Part shown: positions 1-7,727 of the stretch, piece by piece
How the letters are laid out: the number at the start of each line of letters is the position of its first letter
Position numbering within the stretch: position 1 is the first letter of the stretch
Notes under the pieces: generated by a model
Databases searched by the model: none
What the model saw: the letters and a program-made list of their open reading frames with translations, nothing else
What the model was told of the DNA's origin: nothing
Position numbers and translations under genes: made by a program
Assembly (NCBI RefSeq): GCF_005145045.1
Contig: NZ_CP039692.1
Span: 1 to 64,000, forward strand
Reading direction: 5' to 3'
From: Agrobacterium larrymoorei
GTDB lineage: Bacteria > Pseudomonadota > Alphaproteobacteria > Rhizobiales > Rhizobiaceae
DNA length: 64,000 nt

Positions 1-80
1 GCGATCGAGCTAGCAGCTTGCATTTACAATAACAGTATCATGATACTGTTATTGTAAATGCAAGCTGCTAGCTCGATCGC
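1..80. other. Hairpin telomere of a linear replicon (unfolded palindrome)
   Basis: Bases 1-40 are the exact reverse complement of bases 41-80, with no loop and no mismatch; the dyad lies between 40 and 41, inside TATCATGATA. A covalently closed hairpin end sequenced through its turn gives exactly this pattern, so the physical end would be at 40/41 and bases 1-40 would be the opposite strand of 41-80. Linear chromosomes of Agrobacterium end in such hairpins, made by the protelomerase TelA; I remember the C58 TelA site as having a very similar core around TCATGA. That comparison is from memory. The alternative is an ordinary long palindrome at a contig edge. Confidence 0.85.
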
Positions 81-308
81 CTACTTGGCCCAATCAATCT
101 ATCCAGCATTCACGTGCAAATCCACACTTATAACGGCTAAAAACCTATATAAACCTTGCACTTATAGCACAACTGCAGGACCACCATGATCAAAGGCTAA
201 AACTCGAACCAAAAAACAGCCACCCCGATCGACTGTCAACGACTCGAAATAAATATAAATAGTCGCCGTTCAATATGCTATTTTTATATATATTTTAGTC
301 TCGATTAC
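81..308. other. AT-rich subtelomeric spacer, no gene
   Basis: This stretch is much richer in A and T than the rest of the window, especially 240-300, and has no plausible coding frame. The octamer GGCTAAAA occurs twice (near 137 and 195). It separates the telomere palindrome from an IS630 remnant. I see no promoter or RNA gene in it. Confidence 0.5.
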
Positions 309-643
309 CCATGATCGCTCAATTAGAACAAAATTTCAATTACAAAGTATAAATATTAAACTCAATGATTAACTCAACGATAAATGAGTAAATATATCCA
401 AATGTGCGAACCTACCAGAGACATTACCATCATGCCACTGCTGCCGAAATATCGGGAATTGAACTCGGTTGAAAACCTATGGCAATTCATGCACCAGAAC
501 TGGCTCTCAAACCCGATCTTCAAATCATACGCAGACATCGTCGACCATTGCTGCGACGGGCGGAAACTCGAACTCCAGCCCTGGCGCATCAGGTCCATCG
601 GCCACCGCAAATGGGCCTATGAGTTCTAATCATTGAGCGATGG
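309..643 (+). mobile_element. Internally deleted IS630-family element
   Basis: Bases 309-329 and 623-643 form an imperfect inverted repeat (CCATGATCGCTCAA against TTGAGCGATGG, with small indels) that brackets the remains of an IS630-type transposase. The right repeat begins at the transposase stop codon, as in many IS630-family elements. The interval is about 335 bp against roughly 1 kb for an intact element, so most of the transposase gene has been lost. No TA duplication was confirmed. Confidence 0.5.
384..629 (+). pseudogene. IS630-family transposase, C-terminal remnant
   Basis: The 81-residue frame carries the end of an IS630-type DDE transposase: ELNSVENLWQFM corresponds to the family's ELNPVE.LW block containing the last catalytic Glu, followed by NWLSNPIF, DIVDHCC and QPWRI.SIG, all typical of the C-terminus. 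The helix-turn-helix part and the first two catalytic Asp residues are absent. The segment after DHCC has lost residues of the usual AWNKL block. It cannot be active. Confidence 0.75.
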
Positions 644-1046
644 AATTAGAAGGTTATTTCCGCTCTGCCTGAACTGCCCCGAAAGACGCAATCGCATGCG
701 TAATCAATGGCAAAACCGTCATCTACCGACGACTAGCCCCAGTAGACCCGCTCTCTCACATAGGTCGGCTTAAAGCTCCTATTAGGCCAAGTTGGAGAAC
801 GTTATGGGAACATTTTCGGGTTGATTGACGGCCAAAGCGAGGAGACCAGTGGACCGGCAAAAGCACAGTGAAGCGGGTAGCCCAACGGCTGCTGCAGTTG
901 TCGGCAAAGTGGTTATGGTCTCGGCTGTTGATTTATGATTACGAGATAGTGGATCGCACAGCCATGGTATCTGTCCCAGTCTTTTTTACGAACGGCCCTA
1001 TAAGTTACTGATTAAGTGGGAGGGATATTTATAAAGAGGATAACCA
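644..1046. other. No gene recognised
   Basis: About 400 bp between the IS630 remnant and the first intact gene. Both strands lack a convincing reading frame. The sequence looks like decayed DNA, but I could not assign it to a family. Confidence 0.4.
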
Positions 1047-1370
1047 CTAATCTTTTTCGTTACGTCCGTTTAGTCGCTTCGCGATGTAGCTCAGTCGCGT
1101 TGCAGTGTACTTCGTCCGCTTCGCAATGGAGTTCACGGACACAAAAACAGAACAAAGCCAGCTAATCACGTAGCCCACCGCGCATAGTGCCGAGTAGCCA
1201 AACAATCGGCTTGAAAGTCCGTGCCACCCCATCTCCTGCGCCGCGAAACCCGCTAGCATCAACGCAACAATCACCAGCCAAAAAAACGCGCCAACTTTCC
1301 ATGGAAGCGGAAATTTGTTCGCTTCGCGATGATCGAAAATCGAGCGATGCTTGTCTTTGCCTGAGGACAT
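1047..1370 (-). CDS. Small two-helix inner-membrane protein, unknown function
   Basis: The 107-residue protein has a charged N-terminus (SSGKDKHRSIFDHREANK), then two hydrophobic segments at about residues 25-46 and 57-80 (VGAFFWLVIVALMLAGFAA and YSALCAVGYVISWLCSVFV), and a basic tail rich in Arg and Lys (AKRTKYTATRLSYIAKRLNGRNEKD). It is therefore probably an inner-membrane hairpin with a cytosolic tail. I start it at ATG 1370, which follows a purine-rich GAAGAAGG ribosome site, rather than at the TTG five codons upstream. I do not recognise the family. It stands alone, and codon use looks normal for a coding gene. Confidence 0.55.
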   Translation of the reverse strand: MSSGKDKHRSIFDHREANKFPLPWKVGAFFWLVIVALMLAGFAAQEMGWHGLSSRLFGYSALCAVGYVISWLCSVFVSVNSIAKRTKYTATRLSYIAKRLNGRNEKD

Positions 1371-1623
1371 GCTGCCTTCTTCCAAAATTAAGAGAACTCG
1401 GCGGCATCTGTAAATGGGGACGCCGCAGCCGTTCTCGGGCTGTTCAGTGTAGTGGGCAAATGCTCGGAGCGGATCAGCCCGATGGCCCCGATCACTCTTT
1501 CAACTCGATAATAGTGCTGATTGGATCTGTCGCAAATTTTTGGGCTTGTGGCAAACCTGTCAATCGGCTCGCAATGTTGCCCCCTCGGCGTCCAATATTG
1601 GGTAGGACGCAATCTCGATGCCG

Positions 1624-2376
1624 TCAAGGTGCTCCCACAATCCCTGGCCTCAGCGTAACTTCCGCGCCATATAACTCTCGCAGATCGTTCTGGCCAGGTT
1701 GGCGATCACTCGCCTGGTGCAGCAGCTTGGAAGTATATCCGATTTCGCGCGTCCCCTCGATTAGGGTGATGTCGGCATTACCAGGATTGACGGACTGTTC
1801 AAACCAGTCGACCGGATGCTGGAAGAAACTCATTTCGAAGGCGCGATTGGTGACACCGTGGCCGACAATCACCGCATTGTCGTGGCCGTGACGCGCCTCG
1901 TGCATAATAGTCTGCAAGAACAGCCGCGTGCGCTGCGCCACATCGGCACGGCTTTCGCCATCGGGCGGCCGGGCATAGAATTTGCCGCTGTTACTGCGTA
2001 GTCTCGCCCACTTCTCGAATTCGTCGGGAAACTTCTGCTTGCGCTCCGCATGGTCATAGATTTCCGTAAAGAGGCCGAAATCTTGTTCTCGCAGGAGATA
2101 ATCCTCGCGCACTTTGCCGATGCTCTCGGCAGTCAAGGCTTCAAGCAAAGCATCCTTGCTTTGGCGCGTCCGCAAGAACGGCGAGTACCATATGCGCAGC
2201 CTCGTTAGCCCTGGTTCGCTCAGTCCTGCAAGATAGGCTGCGATCACTGACCCAGCTTCGCTTGCCTGACGATATCCCCACTGCGTCAACGGGACATTGT
2301 GATCACCAAACTGACGGTAAGCCCGCTCGTCAAGATTACCCAGAGATTCGCCGTGACGAACAAGAAAAACGCGCAT
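1624..2376 (-). CDS. Histidine phosphatase superfamily (phosphoglycerate-mutase-like) protein
   Basis: The 250-residue protein opens with FLVRHGESLGN, the superfamily's RHG motif; His8 would be the phosphorylated residue. The second catalytic His lies in VIVGHGVTNRAF in the C-terminal half, and the acidic partner in the REQDFG.FTE segment is also recognisable. Such proteins are cytosolic phosphatases or mutases; the substrate cannot be read from the sequence. Length and both motifs are normal, so the gene looks intact. It starts at ATG 2376. No neighbour shares its strand closely, so it is probably monocistronic. Confidence 0.85.
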   Translation of the reverse strand: MRVFLVRHGESLGNLDERAYRQFGDHNVPLTQWGYRQASEAGSVIAAYLAGLSEPGLTRLRIWYSPFLRTRQSKDALLEALTAESIGKVREDYLLREQDFGLFTEIYDHAERKQKFPDEFEKWARLRSNSGKFYARPPDGESRADVAQRTRLFLQTIMHEARHGHDNAVIVGHGVTNRAFEMSFFQHPVDWFEQSVNPGNADITLIEGTREIGYTSKLLHQASDRQPGQNDLRELYGAEVTLRPGIVGAP

Positions 2377-2811
2377 AAGCTATCCCACTGCAAGGGTTTT
2401 GATGCCACCGCGACCAGAAACGCGTCCCGACAGATCGGCATCTTGGTAGCCTTCGGAACCCTCCATTATCACATGAACTCTCAGCCGATAGGCTGCAGAG
2501 AGGCAAAAGACCTGCAAATTGCTATCATCGCCCATCGGATAGGAAAAACTGGCCACCGATCACCACATTCCTGGCGGTCCCGGAAAAGCAAGGCTACTCC
2601 AGAACAGGCTTAGCAGGATTATATCGTTGTGATGTTGAAAGAGGCGAGCAAACTTCATCCGTCGAGCGCTGGAGAGCGTGCGGGATTTGTCTTTTAGGCA
2701 TGGCGGCTTTCAATTCAGGCGCATCGACCGCCTGACACTGAACCAAGGGGAGCCCCAGCCCTCTCAAAACTCCCTTCCCGCCCAATATTTCCTGGAAGGG
2801 ATATGAAAAAT
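2377..2811. other. No gene recognised
   Basis: About 430 bp upstream of the phosphatase gene and of vapBC. Short frames exist on both strands, but none has a ribosome site or recognisable content. It probably carries the phosphatase promoter and the upstream part of the vapBC promoter. Confidence 0.4.
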
Positions 2812-2829
2812 AGGATATTATAATATCCT
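2812..2829. promoter_or_regulatory. Candidate vapBC operator palindrome
   Basis: A perfect 18-bp palindrome (AGGATATTA facing TAATATCCT) lies 15 bp before the antitoxin start. A further AGGATAT half-site at 2834-2840 overlaps the apparent ribosome site. VapB-type antitoxins usually repress their own promoter by binding such sites; that it does so here is inference. Confidence 0.6.
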
Positions 2830-2843
2830 CAATAGGATATGTT

Positions 2844-3083
2844 ATGCCGCTCTATATCAAAGACCCCGAAGTAGACCGCCTCACCGAGGAACTGATTGGC
2901 CTTACGAAAACGAGCAAGGTCGATGCGGTCAAGAATGCGCTCATACGAGAGATTGCCAATCGAAAGGCGAAGCTGCCGATCCGTGACCGACTGGCAAAAT
3001 CGCTCGCAATGGCGCGAGAAGCTGGTCCCTTTGCCCCCGGCGATCACAAGCGCGAGACTGATGAAATGTGGGGCGAGGAATAA
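2844..3083 (+). CDS. vapB: VapB-type antitoxin (Rv0623/PSK family)
   Basis: The 79-residue protein begins MPLYIKDPEVDRLTEEL, the start typical of Rv0623-like VapB antitoxins, in which the N-terminal part forms the DNA-binding region. A basic, charged middle (RKAKLPIRDRL) follows. The end is acidic with a Trp (ETDEMWGEE), as usual for the segment that wraps round the VapC toxin. The stop overlaps the toxin start (TAATG), so the pair is translationally coupled. A perfect 18-bp palindrome just upstream is the likely autoregulatory operator. The gene appears complete. Confidence 0.85.
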   Translation: MPLYIKDPEVDRLTEELIGLTKTSKVDAVKNALIREIANRKAKLPIRDRLAKSLAMAREAGPFAPGDHKRETDEMWGEE

Positions 3084-3526
3084 TGCTTCTTATTGATGCC
3101 TCGGTGATCGTCGCCATTCTTTCGGAAGAAGATGACGCGACCTTTCTGATTGACCGCTTGGACCAGGATGGAGGACCGTTCTATGTCTCGCCAGTCGTGC
3201 GCGTCGAAGCAACGCTTTCGTTGACCCTCCGACTGGCCGAGGCCACCGGCAAGGATAAGCCTGCCACGCCGGACATGATGGACGCCGCCCGTCGCATGGT
3301 CGATCAATTTGCCGCTGATCTGGATTGCAAAGACGCTATGATTTCCGCAGACGTTGGCAATAAGGCGCTTGATGCTGCCTTACAGTTCGGGAAGATCATG
3401 AACCATCCAGCAAAGCTCAACATGGGCGATTGTTTCGCCTACGCTTGCGCAAAAGCATATAGGACGAAGATTGCCTATAAAGGCGACGATTTCGTGCATA
3501 CCGATATCGGGTGGCAACATCATTGA
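3083..3526 (+). CDS. vapC: VapC-type PIN-domain toxin ribonuclease
   Basis: The 147-residue protein has a PIN-domain pattern: MLLIDASVIVAIL with Asp5, VRVEATLSL with the conserved Glu near residue 42, LNMGDCFAYACAK with the third acidic residue, and YKGDDFVHTDI with the last. These four acidic positions bind magnesium in VapC ribonucleases, which cut tRNA or rRNA when freed from the antitoxin. I place the start at ATG 3083, sharing a base with the antitoxin stop, rather than 15 bases earlier, because it gives the canonical N-terminus. Insertions in the middle make it slightly longer than the usual 130 residues. Confidence 0.87.
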   Translation: MLLIDASVIVAILSEEDDATFLIDRLDQDGGPFYVSPVVRVEATLSLTLRLAEATGKDKPATPDMMDAARRMVDQFAADLDCKDAMISADVGNKALDAALQFGKIMNHPAKLNMGDCFAYACAKAYRTKIAYKGDDFVHTDIGWQHH

Positions 3527-4015
3527 GCGAGATACCGGAGCGGGTCAGCCTGTGAAAACAAACATCCTGATCAAAAATAGGATGACGACCGGGATCATCA
3601 CGCGGTTTCGAGATGACGGTCGATCCCCCGCAACAAGTGCTCGGCGGGGACGTGATCGTTAATGCAGTGGTCCTAAAAGAGCTGCGCCGGAGCTGCCTGA
3701 CATCCCATCATCGCTCAAATCTTCCGCAACCAATACGACGATTGGATCACGACATGCTGGTCCCGACAACGCTTAGTTTTTCAACGATATCCGCCGATAG
3801 TGGCCATAGCGAATAGCGCGACGCTCCTACTAGGATAAACTTCGGCAGTTGGGTAGAACAAGTGCCGAACACTGGAGTACGGCGGCCCAACTTACAGCAA
3901 GATCGGATGGCAACTAGATGACTCGCTTAAGATATGCCACAGAAGACATCCGCCATAGTTTCCGCGACCGTCCATGCGGGCAACGTCAAAAAACAGAGCC
4001 TGAAGGAATAACAAT
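3527..4015. other. No gene recognised
   Basis: About 490 bp between vapC and the next small gene. No frame on either strand has a family signature or a good ribosome site. The last bases hold an AAGGA ribosome site for the downstream exported protein. Confidence 0.4.
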
Positions 4016-4381
4016 ATGCGCCATTTGATCACCGCCGCCGTCACCGCCAACCTTGTTGCGTTCCCAGTTCTCGCACAAGTTGTTGAACTCGGAGTGGCGG
4101 AGGCTCGGCCCATATTTGATGAGACCAGCCAGCAAGTCAGCGTTTTTGTCCGGTTGGACCGCGAGGGGGCGCAGGCTTTCGCTAAGTTCACGCGTGATCA
4201 CTTGCAGAAGCCGATCAACATTTTGATCGATGGCAAGGTGAGCGCCACGCCCATGATCCGGGAGCCGATCGTCGGCGGCTCGTTCCCCATAAGTGGGCTT
4301 ACGAGTGCAAAAGTCGCCGACGCTCTATCTGCTCGGTTGGTAAGCGGGCAGTCGGTCCTCACGGTCGCTCCAGCGAATTAG
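4016..4381 (+). CDS. Exported small protein resembling the SecD P1 head domain
   Basis: This 121-residue protein starts with a signal peptide (about residues 1-20, LVAFPVLA before a Gln). The rest follows the P1 head subdomain of the translocase subunit SecD: VSVFVRLDREGAQAFAKFTRDH, then INILIDGKVSATPMIREPI, then GGSFPISGLTSAKVADALSARL, which matches SecD's block on dominant-subunit folding, its 'value of the output variable' strand and its GG..ISG segment. SecD itself has six membrane helices and is far longer; none is present here. The protein should therefore be a soluble periplasmic stand-alone copy of that domain. Its function is unknown. An AAGGA ribosome site precedes the ATG. Confidence 0.7.
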   Translation: MRHLITAAVTANLVAFPVLAQVVELGVAEARPIFDETSQQVSVFVRLDREGAQAFAKFTRDHLQKPINILIDGKVSATPMIREPIVGGSFPISGLTSAKVADALSARLVSGQSVLTVAPAN

Positions 4382-5233
4382 ATCCAACCTACGCAGCGAG
4401 CGCGCCCGTCGACAGTAGAATGAGATCGTGGTAATGGCCGCAATGAACCAAAGGCAGCCTTGGCGGAAATGCGCCTGGACGTCACGCGGTTGGTGGTGGA
4501 TGATCAGCCCCGCGATCTTCCCGATGAAGAAGATCATTAAAAAATGCAGTGCACCGCTACCACAGCTCGCCGCAGGACGAACCTGACCACCTTACCATCC
4601 TGGAGACAAGGCTCACGATCCAGTCGAGCACAACAAGCCACAATCATGCGCTGATAGGAGTTTGAACATTCGCTAAGCGTATATCAAGCAGTGGCCTGTG
4701 ATAGCGAGAAAGACGACGGCACGCCTTTTCCACCAAACCGCTCCTCCCCTCGATGGTCAAACCGCCTCCCCCATGGTGGTCATGTCATCGACTGCGGCAC
4801 ACATTCCATGCCGCATCCATGATTACATACTGGCGCAACACGGCTGAAACCCTGCAAAAATTGGCTGCATCGAGGCCACGGACGCTTGAACGACACTGCG
4901 CGTCCGCTTGTGCGCAGTTTCGCGCTCAGCGCTGTCCAATCGCGTGCCTTCAGAGATCTCTGTGCCGAGTACATCAGCTCCTTCAACTCGTTTGCATATT
5001 TATGCCCACGACGGCAGCAAAAAGGCATCATAACCTTAACAGGCCGGGGAATCGAAAACTTGCAGAAGTTACTCGCCGATGTCCGCACTTAGGACGGAGG
5101 TGTTCGGCAGTTTCTTATCAACGAGCAATGTGATCCGGAAAAAATCGAACGCATCATCGTTGATGAGCCAAAATCGTGAGGTCCGCGGCATAGACCGGAT
5201 GGTTGCGTTTTCCTGCCTTATGACCATTGGGTG
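4382..5233. other. Gene-poor region holding a diverged repeat
   Basis: About 850 bp without an intact gene. Its main content is a copy of the segment also found at 16385-16740 (listed separately). I see nothing recognisable in 4382-4600 or 5093-5233. Confidence 0.45.
4610..4991 (-). repeat. Diverged copy of the 16385-16740 segment, with truncated gene
   Basis: This stretch matches 16385-16740 in the same orientation over about 350 bp, with scattered substitutions; several blocks of 20 or more bases are identical, for example around 4950-4990. On the minus strand it encodes the same NELKELMYSAQRSLKARD peptide as the intact gene at 16571-16834. Homology stops abruptly at about 4991, where the intact copy continues with its N-terminal 30 codons. 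The copy has therefore lost its start and is a pseudogene fused to unrelated sequence. Confidence 0.75.
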
Positions 5234-6346
5234 TTACATCTGACCTGAAGCCCAATCTGGAAATGGAAGCTCTATTTCCTCGCGATTTTTCTTTGCACCG
5301 TCGATGAGAACGGTTTTAAACTGCTCTGCATCTTGTAAGGGGAGCATCCCTACCCCTTTTCGAATACCTTCCTGCCACGCTGGTCCGCGCTCCCACGCTT
5401 CGTTGTAAACGAGTGCAAGGTCGGAAGACCGCCTCGTCTGCTGCACGGCCCTGAAAAGTAGTGCAGCTTGGCGAACGTCTTTCTCTCGCTTGACCAGCCC
5501 TTGGCCATCAGTGTGGCGGCGGCTGGCAACTATGAGCTTGTGAATGGCGTAACGGCATGGGTCAGGAACGACGACTGAGACGCCGCTCCGGTGCAGCAGC
5601 ATTGTCCTGACGGGGTCTCGAATGAGAAAGTCAAGAAAACGTAAGGGATCTGCGCTCGCACCACCGAGAGCTGGCATCTTAGCTGGTTGATCAATATAGT
5701 CGTCAGAACCACGATTTGATGTCAGAAATTCAACTCGGTAGCCATCGGCATTTTGAAAAGCTGACGAGGAGGCGGCTCCAGATCGATGAGGAACGGGTCG
5801 AAAGCTAGCGTCGACGCTTTGAAGTAACTCAACAATCGGAGGCAAGCTGTCTTCAACCTCGCGACTGATGGCATAGTCCTGAGCAATATCAGCATCGCCG
5901 GTGAGGATCGCAGCCATCGGAAGACGGACGCCGAGCAATCCTGAATAACACTGAAAAGCTACAGTGCCAATGAGAACACCCCGGAGCCGGAAAAGGCCGC
6001 CATCGGCGAGCGCCTCAACGATGTCGCCCGAAATGGCATCAGGAGCGATCATTCCACCTTCGCGAGTCAGCGTGTTGACCATGCGCCTGCGGGCTCGTAA
6101 ATCGTCTTTATCCCTTTTATGTTCAGCCACACGCTGCGCTATATCAAGGTCGTCAGCAGGACCAACATAACGACGTTTCGTCCCACCATGCCCATCGGGT
6201 ATATCGAAATACCAGTATTTGCGACCCTTTACGTTCACAGGAGTAAACCTACCTTCGGGGGGAAAGTCGGCTGTCCAGGCAGCATCCAACGAACGTTGAC
6301 CTAACTCGGCAAGCATTGTCTGATATATGAGATCAATGGATTTCAT
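5234..6346 (-). CDS. GSU2403-type nucleotidyltransferase-fold protein
   Basis: The 370-residue protein resembles the GSU2403 family (NTP_transf_8 type). The middle contains FRLRGVLIGTVAFQCYSGLLGVRL followed by LTGDADIAQDY, a nucleotidyltransferase-fold pattern with an acidic pair in DADIA. Later blocks (GGASADPLRFLDFLI, VVVPDPCRYAIHKLIVASRR) also fit the family. The N-terminal part has a conserved-looking RKYWYFDIPDG.GGTKRRYVGP block. Relatives are often found in accessory DNA and are sometimes considered toxin- or defence-like, but no activity is established that I know of. Bases 6361-6389 just upstream form an inverted repeat that could be its operator. The start is ATG 6346. Confidence 0.7.
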   Translation of the reverse strand: MKSIDLIYQTMLAELGQRSLDAAWTADFPPEGRFTPVNVKGRKYWYFDIPDGHGGTKRRYVGPADDLDIAQRVAEHKRDKDDLRARRRMVNTLTREGGMIAPDAISGDIVEALADGGLFRLRGVLIGTVAFQCYSGLLGVRLPMAAILTGDADIAQDYAISREVEDSLPPIVELLQSVDASFRPVPHRSGAASSSAFQNADGYRVEFLTSNRGSDDYIDQPAKMPALGGASADPLRFLDFLIRDPVRTMLLHRSGVSVVVPDPCRYAIHKLIVASRRHTDGQGLVKREKDVRQAALLFRAVQQTRRSSDLALVYNEAWERGPAWQEGIRKGVGMLPLQDAEQFKTVLIDGAKKNREEIELPFPDWASGQM

Positions 6347-6360
6347 ACGCGAAACCTGAC

Positions 6361-6389
6361 GTTATACTTTTTTACAAAAACAGTATAAC
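6361..6389. promoter_or_regulatory. Inverted repeat upstream of the nucleotidyltransferase-fold gene
   Basis: GTTATACT and AGTATAAC form perfect 8-bp arms separated by 13 AT-rich bases, ending 15 bp before the start codon at 6346. Position and symmetry suggest an operator; no regulator is known. Confidence 0.4.
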
Positions 6390-6689
6390 CTCCCAAAAAG
6401 CACATAACAAGCAGGGCCAGAAACCGAACTTCTGACAAAACATAAGGGCCGCGCCGTCATGTCCAAATCAGACTGGCTCCATGCCCGAAACATACTCTGA
6501 TTAAATCGACAGCACCAAGTCCGACAAGGTGATGCTTTGAGGCTCCTTGCGGCCCCCAAACCGGCTCAATAGGCGGATCTGCACTCGATGTCCCGCAAAT
6601 CCAGCTCTTTCACTGAAGCGCAAAGCACTGGTATTCACCGTATGGATGTTTTACGCGCAACAGACCGATATCTATGAAATGGCCCGTTT
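6390..6689. other. No gene recognised
   Basis: Spacer of about 300 bp between divergent genes. It should contain the promoters of both, but I cannot point to convincing -35 and -10 pairs. Confidence 0.35.
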
Positions 6690-7136
6690 ATGGCAATCCT
6701 GTTCAAGACGACAATTTCCGAAGACAAAGCATTTTCCAGGATCGAGCACCTGCTAAATTCTGGCATTGAGTATGACGGCTATTTCAGTGTCGCGGACGAT
6801 ACCGGCGAGACGCCGCTGCCGTGGGGACCCTCAATGAGTGCCGAAGAGTTCCTCGCCAAAGTCAGAGAAATGCTGGAGGTGACCTGGAAAGCAGCACGCT
6901 TCTGGGTCGTCTATGACCGTCGCGGGGATCGTGCAGATCCTGATGCCATCGTGATGCGCAACGCGGCGTTTCGCATTACCCGTGGATACAACGGTGTCAT
7001 CATCGCCTCGTTCAGTCTTCTGGGCAGACAGGACAGTTCGCAAGACCTTGAACTAGTCTTCGTCTGTTTTCGGGAGGACTTTCAGCGCCGGAATTTTAGA
7101 ATACGCTTTGAGAACAAGCCAATTACCCCTGTTTGA
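6690..7136 (+). CDS. Hypothetical protein, 148 residues
   Basis: I do not recognise this protein. It has no signal peptide or membrane segment and is mixed alpha/beta in character. Visible features are an acidic N-terminal half (YFSVADDTGETPLPWGPSMSAEEFLAKVREML), a hydrophobic strand pair (ARFWVVYDRRGDRADPD and GVIIASFSLLG) and a basic end (REDFQRRNFRIRFENK). No clear ribosome site precedes ATG 6690, so the start is uncertain. Reading-frame length without stops and third-position GC support coding, but only moderately. It stands alone between two toxin-like genes. Confidence 0.45.
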   Translation: MAILFKTTISEDKAFSRIEHLLNSGIEYDGYFSVADDTGETPLPWGPSMSAEEFLAKVREMLEVTWKAARFWVVYDRRGDRADPDAIVMRNAAFRITRGYNGVIIASFSLLGRQDSSQDLELVFVCFREDFQRRNFRIRFENKPITPV

Positions 7137-7320
7137 TGATCAGGACATCAATCCGGTCGGCGGCCATCTGCGCAGGTAATTGAGATCATGCGCGGCAGGG
7201 GGCCATAGCTCAACCTCGCAATTTTACTCTTCAGATAACTCTCATCGGACTGAATTCGCGTCACGCCACCCAGATGGTCTGCGGCAATGGTTGGTACCGC
7301 CCGCTTGAATGCCACATAAA

Positions 7321-7340
7321 TTGACGCTATATTGCGTCAA
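7321..7340. promoter_or_regulatory. Candidate operator of the Xre-RES pair
   Basis: TTGACGC and GCGTCAA form perfect 7-bp arms around six AT bases, 28 bp before the antitoxin start. The left arm also reads as a TTGACG -35 element. Xre-type antitoxins of this class repress their own promoters, so this is a natural operator candidate. Confidence 0.55.
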
Positions 7341-7368
7341 TAATAACGTCAGCCGCAGAGGATGTGAT

Positions 7369-7719
7369 ATGGCTCTGGCACAATATGCGGATAATGGCTG
7401 GTTTGCGCCCAACAAAATCGCTGAAGTTCTTCATACCACAAGTGAGGACATCGCGCGGAGTGCTGGCCTGGGCAAAGACGCCGTCCAGCGCAAAGAGCGG
7501 ATCAAATCCGACAAGACCCAAAGGCGCCTTCGTGAAATGATCGAAGTCGTCAACAAGGTTGAGCCCCGCTTCGGATCTGCGCTCATGGCCTATGCCTGGT
7601 ATCGCTCAGAACCGCTTTCAGGCTTTTCCGGCCATACCGCAATGCAACTCGTCCGGAACGGCCGGGCTGACGACGTCCTCGACTATATCGATGCCATCGA
7701 TGCTGGCGTCCATGCCTGA
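7369..7719 (+). CDS. Xre/MbcA/ParS-type antitoxin (DUF2384)
   Basis: Starting at ATG 7369, which follows an AGAGGA ribosome site, the 116-residue protein has an N-terminal helix-turn-helix-like half (APNKIAEVLHTTSEDIARSAGLGKDAVQR) and a C-terminal toxin-binding domain (FGSALMAYAWYRSEPLSGFSGHTAMQLVRNGRADDVLDYIDAI). That second half, with W-R/S-EPL-GF and A..LV..GR...V..YI, is the hallmark of antitoxins paired with RES toxins. The toxin gene follows after 8 bp. The reading frame extends 60 bases further upstream, but those codons run through the candidate operator and are unlikely to be translated. Confidence 0.85.
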   Translation: MALAQYADNGWFAPNKIAEVLHTTSEDIARSAGLGKDAVQRKERIKSDKTQRRLREMIEVVNKVEPRFGSALMAYAWYRSEPLSGFSGHTAMQLVRNGRADDVLDYIDAIDAGVHA

Positions 7720-7727
7720 CCGCGCCA

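Noticed and set aside
1..80. Transcription terminator or IS end at the left edge
   Set aside because: A stem of 40 bp with no loop and no T-run is far too long and perfect for a terminator, and no transposase gene lies at the correct distance.
1187..1891. Plus-strand frame of 234 codons
   Set aside because: Antisense to the membrane protein and the phosphatase genes, with a composition unlike a real protein (many Arg, Ser, Pro, Cys).
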